64,000 nt of DNA from Sorghum bicolor. Its lineage: Eukaryota; Streptophyta; Magnoliopsida; Poales; Poaceae. Both the position numbers and the translations under genes were made by a program. Under the pieces are notes generated by a model. It did not search any database and was not told the origin of the DNA. It saw only the letters and a program-made list of their open reading frames with translations. The stretch spans positions 44,186,619 to 44,250,618 of the forward strand of contig NC_012876.2 of NCBI RefSeq assembly GCF_000003195.3. Reading direction: 5' to 3'. Positions 21,655-32,389 of this stretch are shown here, in pieces (position 1 is the first letter of the stretch; every line of letters starts with the position of its first letter).

Positions 21655-22582
21655 TCAACGAGATCTGCAATATTTATTATAGACATATACATCGACAACT
21701 GCCCTTTTAAAGTTTTTATAAATGAAGAGGAAGAGGGGGTTGGAGATCTCAAATGTGGTAAGGATGGAGAGACAAATTGATTGGAGAGATGTTTTATATG
21801 AGCAAGGATTGGGTGAGGTATTTATGAAATAACTTCCATGCTCACTGTTGTTTATCTCATTCTTAAACTCCAAGGATGATTCTTCATGAATGCTTAAAAT
21901 TCCTCTAGGATTGTCTCTCAAGTTTGTTTTATCTAACCATTCAATGGTGATAGCACATGGATTTTTAATGCCCTCTAGCCATTGATGTTGCTCTTCTCGA
22001 TCCTCCTTCTTATGCATGGGATGTCTAGAGAGGTTCATAGGATTATCGGGAGGTTCAAGAGAAAGAGCATAGTAGAAATTATTAAGCTCAAGGATGGGAT
22101 GGATAGCCGAATTATGGGATTGAAATGTTTGGAAATCGGCTATTGAAACTTCCTCTCCTTGTATGGGAGATGATTCCTTCTCTATCTCTAAGATTTTTCT
22201 ATGAAGACTAGTGCAAGAAGGATGTCTACGAATGAAGACATACCTTCCTTTACTAATAGATAAAGAAAGAAAGACTCTACCAAAGGTTATATGATTAAGA
22301 CCAATGTGAAAATATCTAGGAAAAACATGGTCTTGTAGGGCTAGGTCTAAACCAGAATTTATAGAAAGATTAAAAGATTCCCTAGGTGTAGCTAAAAGTG
22401 CATTATCTTTTTTATTAAAAGATAGGACCTCAGCTATAGAAAAGGGTTGGTTTTGACCTATTGCAATCAACTCCGGACACATATCATAATTAGGGGCAGG
22501 ACGTGTTGACTCCCATGGTCTATGGCTGGTCTCCGAAGGTGAAAAAGAATTTAATAATAGGTACGGAATTCGAGTTATCCAT
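21655..22582 (-). CDS. X2 ORF A, conserved unknown protein
   Basis: Starts at ATG (complement of 22580-22582; MDNSNSVPIIKFF) about 90 nt after the primer site, the position where gag normally starts. A one-base insertion near 22545 shifts the frame after about 14 residues; from there it is open to 21655 for about 300 residues. Recognisable blocks shared by all X copies are PAPNYD, LIAIGQNQPFSIAEVL, HIGLNHITFGRVFLSLSISK, ISIADFQTFQS-like and NPCAITIEWLDKTNLRDNPR. I do not recognise a domain, zinc knuckle or membrane span. The C-terminal part is rich in Ser, Asn and aromatic residues. It could be a highly diverged gag or a captured gene. Confidence 0.6.
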
Positions 22583-22674
22583 AAAGATAAAAATAAAAAG
22601 ATAAAAGAATAAAAGTATAAAAGTATAATACAAGATAATAGCAAGACTCAAAGTTATCTCAGCAAACCGTCTTT

Positions 22675-22693
22675 CTCCCCGGCAACGGCGCCA
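22675..22693 (-). other. X2 primer-binding site (tRNA-Asp)
   Basis: Complement TGGCGCCGTTGCCGGGGAG, a perfect match to the complement of the plant tRNA-Asp 3' end, eight bases inside the 5' LTR. Confidence 0.85.
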
Positions 22694-22701
22694 GAAATGC
22701 T

Positions 22702-23938
22702 TGTTGATATTTGGTAACGCAATAAGGAAATGATCCGCAAGCGCACGGATATCGGTGAGCATTTCACCCGGGAGGTTATCTAGAGTTATCGTATTTATAT
22801 TTTTACCACTGGGAGAAAGGGTGCATCTGACTAACCAAATCTATTGCTACTATCCCTTTAGGCACAAAGAATGTCTTTCGATGTGAGTGATAAATAGAGA
22901 AGACTGCAACCGTAGTCTCCTTCTAACCTTGGTAAGGATGATCTACTGTTCTAATGGGGAGGCTAACGGACTCTAGACACCACAAAGGATGTTCAACCCG
23001 CACCTATAAACCCTATCCTTCCTACTAACGAGATGTGATCTACAAAGGTAACTCGGAATTGTCACGTTCCTCACTACTACCACGGTCCAGCTAGTCAGGG
23101 AATATCTATGAGTACCCTAGCCTAAACACCCCATTTACGCCAGCAATGATTACTCTAAACTCTACACGAAGAGATTAAAGTAAACTCATAAACCATAAGA
23201 ACAATAAAACAAGAACTTACTAGAATTTAGAAGTCGAATTACTAAAGAATCCTAGGAGCAAGCTTCGGGTTAGGAGAACTTGATCCCGCAGGTACAAGCT
23301 TGGAGTAGACACCGACAGGCCGGGCTTCCTCCAATCTACACCTCCACACTATCTCTCTCAATCTAGTAGAAACTAGAAGAGCTATTTCTACCTTACATTG
23401 GTTGCTAAGCCTAAAAAGAAATATTAATTAGAGAAGAGGTTTTCCTTCGAGGGCACCCCTCAGTCTCTATGATAATTTCTTCATGTCTTATCCAGGGGCC
23501 AGGGGGGTCTCCTTATATAGTACTCCCCTTCTATGCATTTTTGGGTTGGTAGGCGATGTGGTTCTACGTTATTCTGGATCCAATAGGTCGGTGGAGATCT
23601 CCCGAGAGAAAGAGTCCTGATTGGGATCGGCAGGTGGGCGGGCGCCCAAGGAAACTGGGCGGGCGCCCAGGTCCTGACCCCGTTTCGCCTCCGCTTCGGT
23701 CTCGTGGCTTCTGGAGTCTTCTAGATGGTAGAAAATTGCGCGGTGCGTTGATATCTCTATGTAATCCCGACATGTGGGCCTTTCTTCCGTATTTCCTGAT
23801 AACCCCCTGCAGAAATAGACAAACACCAAAACTCGTGGAATTCTTTCAGATAAAACCCTAAGTCTAGATGTTGATTTCATTTGGATCCTTTTCTTTGTTT
23901 ATTTGATAATTAAATTTGATACTTAAGGACCGTCAACA
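22702..23938 (-). repeat. X2 5' LTR
   Basis: Same edges as the 3' LTR. TATA box complement at 23513-23519. It has an additional copy of the GGGCGCCC motif (about 22 bp longer than the 3' LTR) near 23640-23670. Confidence 0.9.
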
Positions 23939-23943
23939 GAGGT
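23939..23943. repeat. Target-site duplication of X2 (right)
   Basis: GAGGT, matching 16007-16011. Confidence 0.9.
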
Positions 23944-24643
23944 AGTACTAGGAACAAAGTTTAAAGGACTAAACATGCTGAATCAGTTGGGTTGGTTAAT
24001 TTGGAGTTATAAATCATACATGTTTGTCTCTTTAATTATGTGAACGCCAAAACCAAGGAGAAGCTTATAAAAGTGATAGTCAAGTACCTTAAGATGTTAC
24101 CTTAATTGAAGAGTGATGGTATAGTATCACCTTGTGGAAGCTTTCCTTTCTTAGCGGTTGTGCATCGTGTTTGTGGCACTCTTTGTCTTGTTCCATGGAT
24201 CATCTCTCTACGATGAATGAGCTATGTCTTTCTTGTGCAAATCGTTAAACTTTATGTGTCTCCTTTGTCTCCAATGTGAGTTTGTATCTCAGGACTTACC
24301 AGGTTGATATTGAATGTTTTCCTGCAGGGGTTCGTCCGACAAAATATACCAATGCCTACTCAAGCAGTTTTTAGTTCAGTAACCAAACTAGGCTCCATGT
24401 CCAATCAGATTAAGGAAGGCTATTTAACCTAAGCACCACGCTTAATTTAAATGCCAATGGAAGTATGTCTAGTACTTCCAAACCAACACTTACTTAAGAT
24501 AAACATAGGTAGTATGATGGCATTTATAGAGATCTACTCAAGTGGAGATGAAGTAGTGTGACTAGTATTTGACAAATCAAGCATGTTTCAAAGGTAGGGA
24601 CAACCAACATAGCAACATGGCAAAGGATGTTTTTATGTAAAGT

Positions 24644-24678
24644 ACTCCCCCAAGCTTGAATTTTGCAAAATTCAAGAT
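24644..24678 (-). other. X1 internal polypurine-like tract and palindrome
   Basis: Complement AAGCTTGGGGGAGT at 24644-24657 next to CTTGAATTTT-GC-AAAATTCAAG. Same site as in X2 and X3. Confidence 0.65.
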
Positions 24679-24924
24679 TGGATGAATTTAATTTAATGTT
24701 GTGTGATGGTTGGTTGGACATACCTTGTGCTTGTCATTCATCCGATCTTCTTGCTCCAATCCTGAAAAGGTTAGTGGCAAGAATACCCGAAGGAATATTT
24801 CTACAATTATCTTTATATGCTCCATACACAAGGCAATGTTGCAAATAATTAGAAGTTCATGTTACAATCTGATAAGTGCTTGTTTTAGGATACTAAGCTA
24901 GTCCTTGGAAAACCATCAATTAAC

Positions 24925-25866
24925 TCAACCAGATCTGCAATATTTATTATAGACATATGCATCGACAACCGCACTTTTAAAGTTTTTATAAATAGAAAGG
25001 AAGAGGGGGATGGAGATCTTAGATGTGGTGATGTTGGAGAGACCAATAGATTGGGGAGATGTTTCATATGAGCAAGGACTTGATGAGGTATTTATGAAAT
25101 AATTTCCATGCTCACTGTTGTTTCTCTCATTCTCAAACTCCAAGGATGATTCTTTATGAATGCTTAAAATTCCTCTGGGATTGTCTCTCAAGTTTGTTTT
25201 ATCTATCCATTCAATGGTGATAGCACATGGATTTTTAATGCCCTCTAGCCATTGATGTTGTTCTTCTCGATCTTCCTTGTGGTCTTGGTGACTCTTATGC
25301 ATGGGATGTCTAGAAAGATTCATAAGATTATTGGGAGGTTCAAGAGAAAAAGCATAGTAGAAATTATTAAGCTCAAGGATGGGTTGGATAGCCGAATCAT
25401 GGGATTGAAATGTTTGGAAATCGGCTATTGAAACTCCCTTTCCTCGTCTGGGAGATGATTCCTTCTCTATCTCTAGGATTTTTCTATGAAGACTAGTGCA
25501 AGAAGGATGTCCACGAATGAAGACATACCTTCCTTTACTAATAGATAAAGAAAGAAAGACTCTACCAAAGGTTATATGATTAAGACCAATGTGAAAATAT
25601 CGAGAAAGAACATGGTCTTGTAGGGCTAGGTTTAAACAAGAATTTATAGAAAGATTAATAGATTCTCTAGGTGTAGCTAAAAGTGCATTATCTTCTTGAT
25701 TAAAAGATAGGACCTCAGCTATAGAAAAGGGTTGGTTTTGACCTATTGCAATCAACTTCGGACACAGATCATAATTAGGGGCAGGACTTGTTGACTCTCA
25801 TGGTCTATGGCTGGTCTCCGAAGGTGCAAAGAATTCAATAATAGGTATGGAATTTAAGTTATCCAT
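24925..25866 (-). pseudogene. X1 ORF A with one premature stop
   Basis: Starts at the complement of 25864-25866 (MDNLNSIPIIEFF). A TGG-to-TGA change stops it at 25798-25800 (SHRP, then stop), after which the same frame is open for 276 codons to 24925. It has an extra four-residue stretch (KSHQDHK region) relative to X2 and X3. As in the other copies the core blocks are LIAIGQNQPFSIAEVL and HIGLNHITFGRVF. That the oldest copy holds only one stop and otherwise keeps its frame suggests a real protein under constraint when the family was active. Function unknown. Confidence 0.6.
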
Positions 25867-25958
25867 AAAGATAAAAATAAAAAGATAAAAGAATAAAAGT
25901 ATAAAAGTATAATACAAGATAATAGCAAGACTTAAAGTTATCTCATCAAACCGTCTTT

Positions 25959-25977
25959 CTCCCCGGCAACGACGCCA
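25959..25977 (-). other. X1 primer-binding site
   Basis: Complement TGGCGTCGTTGCCGGGGAG; one mismatch to the tRNA-Asp complement. Confidence 0.75.
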
Positions 25978-25985
25978 GAAATGCT

Positions 25986-26190
25986 TGTTGATATTTGGTA
26001 AGGCAATAAGGAATTGATCCGCAAGCGCACGGATATCGGTGAGCATTTCACCCGGGAGATTATCCAGAGTATCGTATTTATATTTTTACCACTGGGAGAA
26101 AGGGTGCATCTGACTAACCAAATCTATTGCTACTATCCCTTTAGGCTACAAAGAATGTTTCTCGATGTGAGCGATGTATAGAGAAGACTG
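25986..26190 (-). repeat. X1 5' LTR fragment
   Basis: Matches the first 205 bp (plus-strand reading) of the X2 5' LTR, ending inside AGAGAAGACTG, where element C begins. The rest of this LTR would lie beyond the nested block, outside the window. Confidence 0.85.
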
Positions 26191-26277
26191 TGTCGGTGTT
26201 TTCCCCCCGGGGGGTCACACCAACGAGTAAAACTTGTATGCGTGCTCCCTTTCCTAGATGGTGATGCAGAAAGACAC

Positions 26278-27312
26278 TGTCGAGGGTATCAATAAGGGGT
26301 ACCCTCAACGAAGCATGTAACGAGACTATCCGTACGCAAGCCGAGACCCTCAACTCGACGCTCTGCTCACACATACGCGCAGCAATCGACGGTTGCAGCC
26401 TCGAAGACGGAAGTAGCTTCGAGCGAACCACTCAGGGGTCGGGTGCCGACTACCCTCGAATACTGAAATAGGCTCGAGCGAACCAGGAGGCGTCGAGTGC
26501 AGGGACACTGTCCGCCGCCTGACGCGCGTACGAGAGCTGGGGCATTAAATGCGCCTGACGCTTCCCCACCTAACGCACAGGTCACGGGAAGCGTGATAGG
26601 GAACAGGCATCCGTCCCATCGTTCTTTTTGCAGCCTTCCCACCGAACGACCCAAGGCATGTCAGGACGCGTGAAACAAGGATGGGACGTCTAATCGGGAC
26701 CCCCTCGAGACATTCAAGGTCAGCGCTCCGGATATCGCCACGTCACACGGCATCCGACCCTCGACCAAACAGGGTTCCTTACAAGGGACGAGTGGAACGT
26801 CGATTGATAACACCACAACCACCCCGCCGGATCTGCCGCTCTACCGTACGAGCGTGCGACCGTTGAACCAGCACAAGAAGGTGCACAGAGCAGAATGTAG
26901 GGGCACGCGTCATCATCACCAGGCTATTAAGACGGGACAGCTCGAAGTCATGCCGGTACGGAAGCCTCGAGTAGGTCAGCGCTCCATGCTGCTATCGACC
27001 CCTACTCTGACATCTATGCATGTACCCTAAGTCACTCCTTGGAACTATAAAAGGAGAGACTCAGGAATAGAACGGACACAACACAACGCTCGTTCGCAGT
27101 AGAACTCCACACTCCATACCACGCTTGTATTCGCCCCTGTACAAGCACTTAGGTGCAAGATAATACAAACTCTCCCCCCCCCGCTGGACGTAGGGCCTTC
27201 TCTTGCCCGAACCAGGATAAATCTCTATGTCTTCTTGCATCACCATCTGGGAAAGGGAGCACGCACACAAATTCACTCGTTGGTGTGACCCCCAGTGGGG
27301 AAAACACCGACA
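26278..27312 (+). repeat. Solo LTR of the C family, opposite orientation
   Basis: 1035 bp from TGTCGAGGGTATC to GGAAAACACCGACA, flanked by GACAC at 26273-26277 and 27313-27317. It has no internal region, so it is a solo LTR left by LTR-LTR recombination. It inserted in the other strand of a relative's LTR, so the two form a large inverted repeat. Confidence 0.9.
27046..27052 (+). promoter_or_regulatory. TATA box in C-family solo LTR
   Basis: TATAAAA in GGAACTATAAAAGGAGAG; the opposite copy at 27505-27511 reads the same on the minus strand. Confidence 0.6.
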
Positions 27313-28280
27313 GACACAAAGATTTATCTTGGTTCGGGCAAGAGAAGACCCTACGTCCAGCGGGGGGAGTGTTTGTATTATTCTGCACCTAAGTGCTTGT
27401 ACAGGGGTGAATACAAGAGTGGTATGAACTAAGGCGGAGTGAGAGTGCTCTACTACGTATGTCTTGCGCCTTGTGTTCCTTTGTATCCGCTACCGGGCCT
27501 CCCCTTTTATAGTTCCAAGGAGAGACCTAGGGTACATGTATAGGCGTCAGAGTAGAGGTCGATAGGGGTATGGCGCGCTGACCTACTCGAGGTCTCCGTA
27601 CCGGCGTGGTCTTGAGCCATCTTGTCTTGGTAGCTTGATGATGATTACACGTGCCCCTGTATCCCGCTCTGTGCACCGTCCTAGACTGGTTCATACGTTG
27701 CACGTTTGTACGTCGTGGTAGCAGCTACGTCGGAGTGGTTGAAGTGCTGCCAATCGACGCCCGACCCTTCCTTAGGAAGGAAACATGCATACTCGAGGGT
27801 TTGGTGCGGTATAATGCCTGGCTAGCTAGAGCGCTGACCTTGGGCGTCTCGAGGGGGGTCTTGATTAGACATCTCGACCCATTCCCTGCAACCTGCCCTG
27901 CTCTGGCTTATTTGGTGGGGAAGGCTGCAAAAAGAACGACGGGATGGATGCCTGTTCCCTATCACGCTTCCTGTGACTGACGGGTTAGGTGGGAATGCGT
28001 CAGGCTCATTAAATGCCCTGGTTCCTGTGCCCGTGTCAGGCGGCGGGCAGCGTCCTTGCGCTCGATGCGTTCCGATTCGCTCGAGCCTGTTTCCATATTC
28101 GACGTTAGCCGGCGCTCGAGCCCTGGTTGATTCGGAGGACACTCTTTCCGTGTTCGAGGCTACGATTGCCGAGGACCGTGCGTATAACTAGGTAGGGCGT
28201 CGAGTCGGAGGCCTCGACTTGCGTACGGATATTCTCGTCATGTACGTCAGTTGGGGTACCCCTTACTGATACCCTCGACA

Positions 28281-28294
28281 GTAGCCCTCGAGTC
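28281..28294 (-). other. Polypurine tract of element C
   Basis: Complement GACTCGAGGGCTAC directly before the 3' LTR, resembling tracts of grass Tat elements. Confidence 0.6.
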
Positions 28295-29060
28295 TTCATT
28301 CGAGCGCTTGCGCTTGAGTGGAGGCTATATTTTTGTGGTCGAGGTTCCGTGGGGGCGCGCGAGCGACCCCGCGGGGGTAGCCCCCGAGCCCTTGGAGGAG
28401 TTTTTTGACTCCTTCGAGGGTTATATCGCCTAATTTGCATAAACGCTCTCGACACCAGTGGTGGAAGGCTCTGATTGACTCGTTTTGTGTAGGGGTCTCG
28501 ACGTACTCTCGATAGAGCGAGCGTCATCTACCCTAGATTGAGCTCCTAGCGGGTGATCCAAGTGAGAACCTGTACCCCTTTCGAGGGGGTCAGCTGTAGC
28601 CCGGAGGCGTTCTCATAAAGTGGGGTCGACGTCGTCGGGGATGCTGGTCTCGTTTGATAGAGTCCAGTGGCTCGATGCCTCCCTTCGGGGGGATTCCTCT
28701 CGACCGTCTCAACCCTACCTTGGATATCCCCAGTGAGTTCTCGAGGCGGGCCTCAATTTTCGACCACTCGTCGGGCATCCCTGACTCTGGTGCTCGAGAT
28801 CGGCTGCCGAACCCTTTCGGCGGGTCAGCCTGCGACCTCTCGAGACTTTCATGGGTATATACCTTGGCTTATAGGGGAAGGAAAAGGATCGCGGCGGTTC
28901 GCCTTTTCGCCCGTTGGGCGCGTCTTTTTAGGCGGGAGCCGTTGCGACACTGTACCGGGGCGGAATTCGTAGCGTCCCATCTGTGAGAGAGGTGAGGACC
29001 GTTAGACTACGCATTTATGGGAGGAGTTACCATGGTTATCAGATCTGTCCGTTGGTAGGC
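28295..29060 (+). other. C spacer between 3' LTR and antisense gene promoter
   Basis: No gene. Rich in TCGA (about 16 in the first 640 bp, against 2-3 expected at random), mostly as CTCGA or TCGAGG. It should contain the upstream promoter of the + strand gene. Confidence 0.45.
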
Positions 29061-29067
29061 TGCCATC

Positions 29068-29074
29068 TATAAAT
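29068..29074 (+). promoter_or_regulatory. TATA box of the antisense transposase_28 gene
   Basis: TATAAAT in CCATCTATAAATGCCCC, 131 bp upstream of the ATG at 29199, followed by a pyrimidine-rich leader. Plausible dedicated promoter on the strand opposite to the element's own transcription. Confidence 0.55.
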
Positions 29075-29198
29075 GCCCCATGATCTCGTTTGTCATTGCT
29101 CCTTCCGCCTTCCGCCTTTGTCCTTGCCTTAGCCTTCTTGCCATCTCTCACGCGCGCACCCTCGAGCAATAGCGAGTTCGCCTTTCTCCAGCCTGAGA

Positions 29199-30131
29199 AT
29201 GCCTGTGACACTCACCGCCGCCGATGACTGGCGCCCGTCGTCGATGACGGAGCGCCGGCTGTTGGAGCTCAAGAGGGAGGGACTCCTACGCCCCCGCACG
29301 TCGCCGTCGCGGCCGGAGTGGATTGCGCCGGCGGCGGACCACCAGGATCCAAGGCCGCCCAAGGGCTATGTGGTCTCCTTCTCCAAATTCCACTACCATG
29401 GCTTGGGCGCTCCTCCGAGTCACTTCATGCGGGTGCTCTGCCATCACTACAGGGTGGAGCTCCAGCACTTCACCCCAAACGCCATCACCGTCGCGGCGGT
29501 TTTTGCCGCAGTGTGTGAGGGCTACTTGGGGATGATGCCCCACTGGGATTTGTGGCTCCACCTATACCGGGGCAAGCTTTTCAATGCTCCCACCGGAACT
29601 ACTCGTGTGAGGAAACCCGTGCGGGCCGGGTGCCTCAATCTGGTGCTGAAGACCGGCAAGATGGAGATGCCACGCGAGTACATCCCGGTTGGATTGTCAT
29701 CGAACCATGCCGGATGGGACTCCCAGTGGTTCTACTTGCGGAACGATGATGGCCTCCTTCCTGCCTACACCGGCCACTTGGTCTCAGAGCGCCTGGAGAA
29801 CTGGACGTACGGCGTCGTCCAAGTCCACCAATCGCGACTCGACCCCCTCCTCGACGCCTTGAAGAAATTATGCATGGAAGGCTTGACCGCAGCTCTCGTC
29901 CTCTCGGCCGTCCATCATCGGAGGGTTCTCCAGTTGATGTCTCGGCCACTGAGGATGGACGAGATGGGTCCCGGCGTTTCGTCCTGGGATCTCGAGGCGT
30001 GTCGGATGTCTAATGAGGCTGCGGTGGACGATGAGGTCACGGCCCGGGTCAGGGCGGCTGTTGCTGGTGACTTCCAGCCAGAGCATGTCAACGGCTTCCC
30101 TATGAGGCCCGACGTGGAGTCAATTGACTTG
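29199..30131 (+). CDS. Exon 1, transposase_28 domain
   Basis: 311 complete codons, ending ESIDL|GTAAGT. GC-rich and fully open, unlike exon 2. The start is the first ATG after the TATA box and leader, in a good context (GAGAATGCC). Confidence 0.75.
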
Positions 30132-31153
30132 GTAAGTCTTTTTTCTACTTACGACTTCAATCCTCGATTTTCTTTGGTCCTTCTCAAGACTTGTCCTTGT
30201 ATGCGCAGGGATCGATCGACGTTCGATCCTAGAGGCCTCCAGTGAAAGAGGACGAGGTCGATCGTGACAAGCGGTGAGAGTCCACGGAAAAGCAGAAGTC
30301 CGCATTGGACTTAAAAAAGAAAAAGGAGAAGAAGAAGAACCTCGAGCGCCAAGCGCTGGAGACGCACCGAGCGAAATCCAGGCAGAGGGGGGAACCTGAG
30401 GAAGAGTCCCCTGATGAGGACGATGGTGGCGATGGTGACGATGACAGCGACGACTCCGAGGGGATGGCGTCCCGTCTTGACAGGATCCTTGAGGGTCCAC
30501 CTAGAGCCGATGCCGACGCCCGCAAACGGGAGCACCAAAGGAGGGGCCAAGCGGGTCTCTTGAGAGGCAACAGAGGGAGTCGTCCCCCGCCGCTCCCGTG
30601 CTGATACCCCTCCCGCGCCTACGCAAAGTCGGTCCGTCCCGCGCCCCCAACCTTCCCCTGCGCCAAAGGCGGGCGGCCGGGCTAAGCCCCAGGCGGCGGG
30701 GCCATTGACCCGTGGCCGTGCCATGGCTTCCGACAAGGGGGAAACAAGCCACAGGAGCGTTAGCCCTGACGCTCGCCAGGCGGGAGATGCCGCGCCGAGG
30801 CCTGCGCCCGTTCGTGAGGGGCCTGGAGCCTTGACGCGGGGCGGTTCGAGGCCTGCCGGTCGAGGTACCGGCACACGGGCTGTTCTCCCTGTGGGGTAAG
30901 GTCTTCGATGCTATGATTCTCATTTTCCTATGTCTTTGCGTTCTCTCGTGTAACGGCCTCTCTCATGCCCGTTCTCCTCTCTTCAGGTTGAAGCAGACGC
31001 TCAAGCAGGCCCAGCCTTCGATGGCCAAAAGGCTTAAAGTAGGAGCGGCCTCCAAAGATTCAGGTTAGCGGTTTATCTCCATCGCTATGAGAGTCGTGTT
31101 GTTCTTACGTTAATCATTGTGACGACTGACCTTTGATTTTGTGTGTTTTATAG

Positions 31154-32313
31154 GCTCCTCCGACCCTCGACCGCCGACTGGTGCTGAGAGTGCCCCGCCC
31201 CGTCCCCTGGTGGGTGAGTCCGCCCCACCATCGCCGAAGGGGGTCGAGGCACCTCGCCCCCAAGAGTAGGAGGGAGCCCCCGAGCCTCCCCGATCTGGGA
31301 TCGAGGGGGATCCTATCACTATAAGTGATGGGTCCGGCGGTGACGGGTCTTCGAAGGACGCCCGTCCTATGGACGAGGAGGTCGAGGCCTCCCCCGTCGC
31401 GAAGCGGATGCCCTGGCCTGCCGGCCTTCGCTCCGTCGAGGAGCAGAGGAAGAGGGAGGGAGAAGAGCATGAGCAGGAGACGCGGCAACAGCCGCAGGAG
31501 GAGCCGCGGCTGCAGCAGAAAGAAGGAGAGGAAGGGCAGCTGCCAGCAGGTCCTCAGCTCGAGGAGCTGCTGGAGTGGGACCGTCAACAGGAGCTGCAGG
31601 AGCTCCAGGAGCAGCAGCAGCAGCAGAGGGGCCAGCAGTTAGAGGAACTTCTCGAGCCTCCCTCTCACATTCCGCCTCAACCAGTGCTGCCAGTGCCGCA
31701 AGAGCCTGGAAACAGGGAGGAGAGCCTACCAGTTTATGCTCCTCCGACCCCGGCGTGGCTCCGTCTAGGGGCGCCTGCTTCGATCCCAGCAGAGTCGGGG
31801 TGGGCGGACGGCATGGTGGCGCTCGCCTGTATGATGCGCACCCCCGTTGACCCTCTGTCGGAGATCAGGCGCACGATCTACGACATGGACGGAATTGCTT
31901 CGGGATTCCTCCGGGAGCGTCGGTCGTGGGAGGACCGCATTCCCGCCGAGGAGGACGAGATTGGGACGTCGGGCGGTGGTGGCGGCAGCGAGACCGGGAC
32001 CTGGAAGACGGTGGACGACAACGGGCGGTTCCCATCCCTCGTCGACTTGTTCCTGCGCCACGGGGGGTCGCTTGAGACCGTCGAGGAGCTCATCCGAGGC
32101 GTCAAGGCGCGCGCCGACCAGGAGATGGAGAACTGGTGCCCCGACTGGATCCGCATCCGGGCTTCCACTGATCCGTCCGAACCCAACATATTCTTTGATG
32201 ACCGGGAGGAGGCCGAAAAGTGGGATCACGTCGAGGAGCTTTGCCTCTGGATGAAGCATACAGTGGGGCTTCTGTCCGACGTTGTTAACAACAGGCTCGG
32301 TCCGGCCTACTTT
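31154..32313 (+). CDS. Exon 4, Gln/Glu-rich and conserved acidic region
   Basis: Acceptor TTTTATAG|GC, donor TTT|GTAAGTG. Residues after the Gln-rich stretch include WADGMVALACMMRTPVDPLS and a WKTVDDNGRFPSLVDLFLRH block. Open except for one TAG near the start. Confidence 0.65.
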
Positions 32314-32389
32314 GTAAGTGTTTTTCGGGCTTTAATCCTTAATAGAATGTTTGGTTTTGTGTTCTAACTACCGAATCGCTGGCTCGCAG

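Larger units (their letters stand above)
16012..23938 (-). mobile_element. X2: complete family-X LTR retrotransposon
   Basis: A full minus-strand copy of about 7.9 kb with LTRs 16012-17226 (3') and 22702-23938 (5'), TSD GAGGT, tRNA-Asp primer site, polypurine tract, ORF A and protease-like ORF. No gag, RT, RNase H or integrase that I recognise, so it must rely on another element's enzymes. By eye, the first 300 bp of the LTRs differ at about eight places, so the insertion is fairly recent. It lies inside X1, a relative of the same family. Confidence 0.9.
12434..26190 (-). mobile_element. X1: old family-X non-autonomous LTR element (split)
   Basis: A minus-strand copy in pieces: 3' LTR stump 12434-12501, internal 12502-16011 and 23944-25985, 5' LTR start 25986-26190. 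X2 is inserted in its interior (TSD GAGGT), the CACTA element cut its 3' LTR, and element C cut its 5' LTR at 26191. It shares ORF A, a protease-like ORF, the tRNA-Asp primer site and the polypurine tracts with X2 and X3, but is more diverged. It is the oldest visible layer of the main nest. Confidence 0.85.
26191..28280 (-). repeat. 3' LTR of element C, split by a solo LTR
   Basis: Plus-strand edges TGTCGGTGTTTTCC...GATACCCTCGACA, in two parts 26191-26277 and 27313-28280. Without the insertion and one TSD copy it is about 1.05 kb, matching the inserted solo LTR in length. TATA complement at 27505-27511. Confidence 0.85.

Noticed and set aside
25798..26046. Hydrophobic peptide ahead of ORF A (LAIILYYTFILLFFYLFIFIF region) as a membrane leader
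   Set aside because: It is a translation of the T-rich untranslated leader upstream of the ATG and starts inside the LTR; not a believable signal.
26191..27312. A DNA transposon with about 85-bp terminal inverted repeats (TGTCGGTG...CACCGACA)
   Set aside because: The inverted ends are explained by a solo LTR inserted in the opposite orientation within another LTR: GACAC flanks 26278-27312, and the outer LTR continues after it to 28280.
27149..27392. Two similar ORFs on opposite strands (PAGGxF and SCPNQDKSLCL motifs)
   Set aside because: They are the two arms of the LTR inverted repeat read on both strands, not genes.
29286..32259. Long minus-strand and alternate-frame ORFs across the GC-rich antisense gene
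   Set aside because: Shadows of the + strand exons with high GC; no recognisable domains and no matching splice structure.
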